Below, piece by piece: positions 63,321 through 64,000 of a DNA stretch of 64,000 nucleotides. Below the pieces are notes generated by a model. That model was given only the letters and a program-made list of their open reading frames with translations, was not told where the DNA came from and ran no database searches. Source of the DNA: Pseudonocardia sp. SCN 73-27 (lineage in GTDB: Bacteria > Actinomycetota > Actinomycetes > Mycobacteriales > Pseudonocardiaceae); NCBI GenBank assembly GCA_001725415.1, contig MEGH01000016.1, positions 79,721 to 143,720 of the forward strand, written 5' to 3'. Each line of letters opens with the position of its first letter. The stretch's first letter is position 1. Made by a program: the position numbers and the translations under genes.

Positions 63321-64000
63321 ATGCGCAACGCGATCGTCGGGGCCGGGTTCGCCGGCCTCTCCTCCGCCAAGGTCCTGACCGCCTTCGGTCACGACGTCAC
63401 CGTCTACGAGAAGGCCCCCGACGTCGGCGGGGTGTGGAGCGCGAGCCGCCGCTACCCCGGCCTGACCACGCAGAACGACAAGGGCACCTACTCGCTGTCC
63501 GACTTCCCGATGCCGCGGCACTACCCGGAGTGGCCGAGCGGGCAGCAGGTCCAGGAGTACCTGGAGGCCTACGCCCGGCACTTCGGCATCCGCGACAACG
63601 TCCGGACGTCCACCGAGGTGCTCTCCGCCGAGCCGCGCCCCGGCGGCGGCTGGACGATCACCACGACCGCGGGCACCTCCCCCGGCACCGACCAGGTCGA
63701 CCATCTCGTCGTCGCCAACGGGATCTTCTCCGAGCCGTTCCTGCCCGCCCTGCCCGGCACCGACGAGTTCCGGGCCGCGGGCGGCCGCTACTGCCCGCCG
63801 TCGGAGTTCACCGACCTGGCCGACGCGCAGGGCCGCGACGTCGTCGTCATCGGCTACGGCAAGTCCGCGTGCGACGTCGCCGTGGCACTGAACGAGGTCT
63901 CGGCGTCGACGACGGTCGTCGCCCGCGAGCTGCTGTGGAAGATGCCGCGCAAGATCGGCGGCGCCCTCAACTACAAGTATCTGCTGCTGACGCGGCTCGG
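63321..64000 (+). CDS. Flavin-containing/Baeyer-Villiger-type monooxygenase (5' part)
   Basis: The reading frame is open from the ATG at 63321 to the window edge (226 codons). The first Rossmann motif is I-V-G-A-G-F-A-G-L-S. The region R-Y-P-G-L-T-T-Q-N-D-K and Y-S-L-S-D-F-P-M-P is typical of FMO/BVMO-like enzymes. The NADPH motif is V-I-G-Y-G-K-S-A-C-D. The upstream SDR suggests an alcohol-to-ketone-to-ester sequence. The missing C-terminus prevents a firm subclass call. Confidence 0.85.
   Translation, partial: MRNAIVGAGFAGLSSAKVLTAFGHDVTVYEKAPDVGGVWSASRRYPGLTTQNDKGTYSLSDFPMPRHYPEWPSGQQVQEYLEAYARHFGIRDNVRTSTEVLSAEPRPGGGWTITTTAGTSPGTDQVDHLVVANGIFSEPFLPALPGTDEFRAAGGRYCPPSEFTDLADAQGRDVVVIGYGKSACDVAVALNEVSASTTVVARELLWKMPRKIGGALNYKYLLLTRL

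Noticed and set aside
1-64000. Transposons, prophage, CRISPR arrays, tRNA or rRNA genes
   Set aside because: No transposase, integrase, phage structural gene, regularly spaced repeat, CCA-ended cloverleaf or rRNA-like stretch was recognised on either strand.

Overview
The window is very G+C-rich, uses GTG starts heavily, and is packed with short overlapping operons (ATGA, GTGA and TGATG junctions). With the families present (IclR/TetR catabolic regulators, DUF4383, DUF2231-Rieske, F420/FMN split-barrel proteins, MMPL, STAS) it fits the chromosome of an actinomycete with a broad catabolic repertoire, most likely Pseudonocardiaceae. The lineage is an inference from style and gene content. I saw no tRNA, rRNA, IS element, prophage or CRISPR array.

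Layout. (1) 1-7,720: the start of a possible GntR-type gene, an IclR regulator divergent from an acetaldehyde dehydrogenase/4-hydroxy-2-oxovalerate aldolase pair, and a TetR regulator divergent from an acyl-CoA ligase/enoyl-CoA hydratase/DUF35/thiolase-like operon. (2) 7,728-14,193 (minus), cluster A: Old-Yellow-Enzyme/Fe-S flavoprotein, Asp/Glu-racemase-like protein, M20-peptidase-like protein, alpha/beta-hydrolase-like protein, methyltransferase and a small helical protein. (3) IclR at 14,364-15,128. (4) 15,408-32,440 (plus), cluster B: second copies of the flavoprotein, methyltransferase, small protein, M20-like and hydrolase-like proteins, plus a SnoaL-like protein, a complete nitrate/taurine-type ABC importer, an SDR, an Ohr protein, an IclR, a CaiB-type CoA-transferase, a cyclase-type hydrolase, MmgE/PrpD, a dihydropyrimidinase-type hydrolase and a CitE-type lyase. 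(5) 32,452-39,894: STAS, VOC, nitroreductase, 2-oxoacid decarboxylase, two Rieske proteins, MFS exporter, and the remnant of an NmrA-like gene. (6) 39,996-44,812 (minus): a small catabolic cluster with aryl-CoA ligase, maleate-isomerase family protein, VOC protein, TetR and a frameshifted FAD hydroxylase. (7) 44,942-52,624: miscellaneous genes including an L,D-transpeptidase, an internally deleted manganese-catalase-like protein, a barstar homologue and two glycosyltransferases. (8) 52,943-62,400 (minus): cyclase/FAD oxidoreductase/IorA/IorB/MMPL operon with an AraC regulator. (9) 62,522-64,000: SDR and the start of a flavin monooxygenase.

The most interesting part is the duplicated module shared by clusters A and B. 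Three of its enzyme families have rebuilt active sites: hydrolases with His in place of the nucleophilic Ser and Asp in place of the catalytic His (both copies); M20 proteins lacking the Glu-Glu pair, the HSG His and the last His ligand (both copies); and a racemase-like protein lacking both catalytic Cys (cluster A only). GTTCC-N7-GGAAC operators lie in front of both clusters and of the IclR gene between them. I read this as a little-described, substrate-induced catabolic system: import by the ABC transporter, chemistry by the core module, then hydantoinase/CoA-transferase/MmgE/CitE steps toward central metabolism. The substrate cannot be named from sequence alone.
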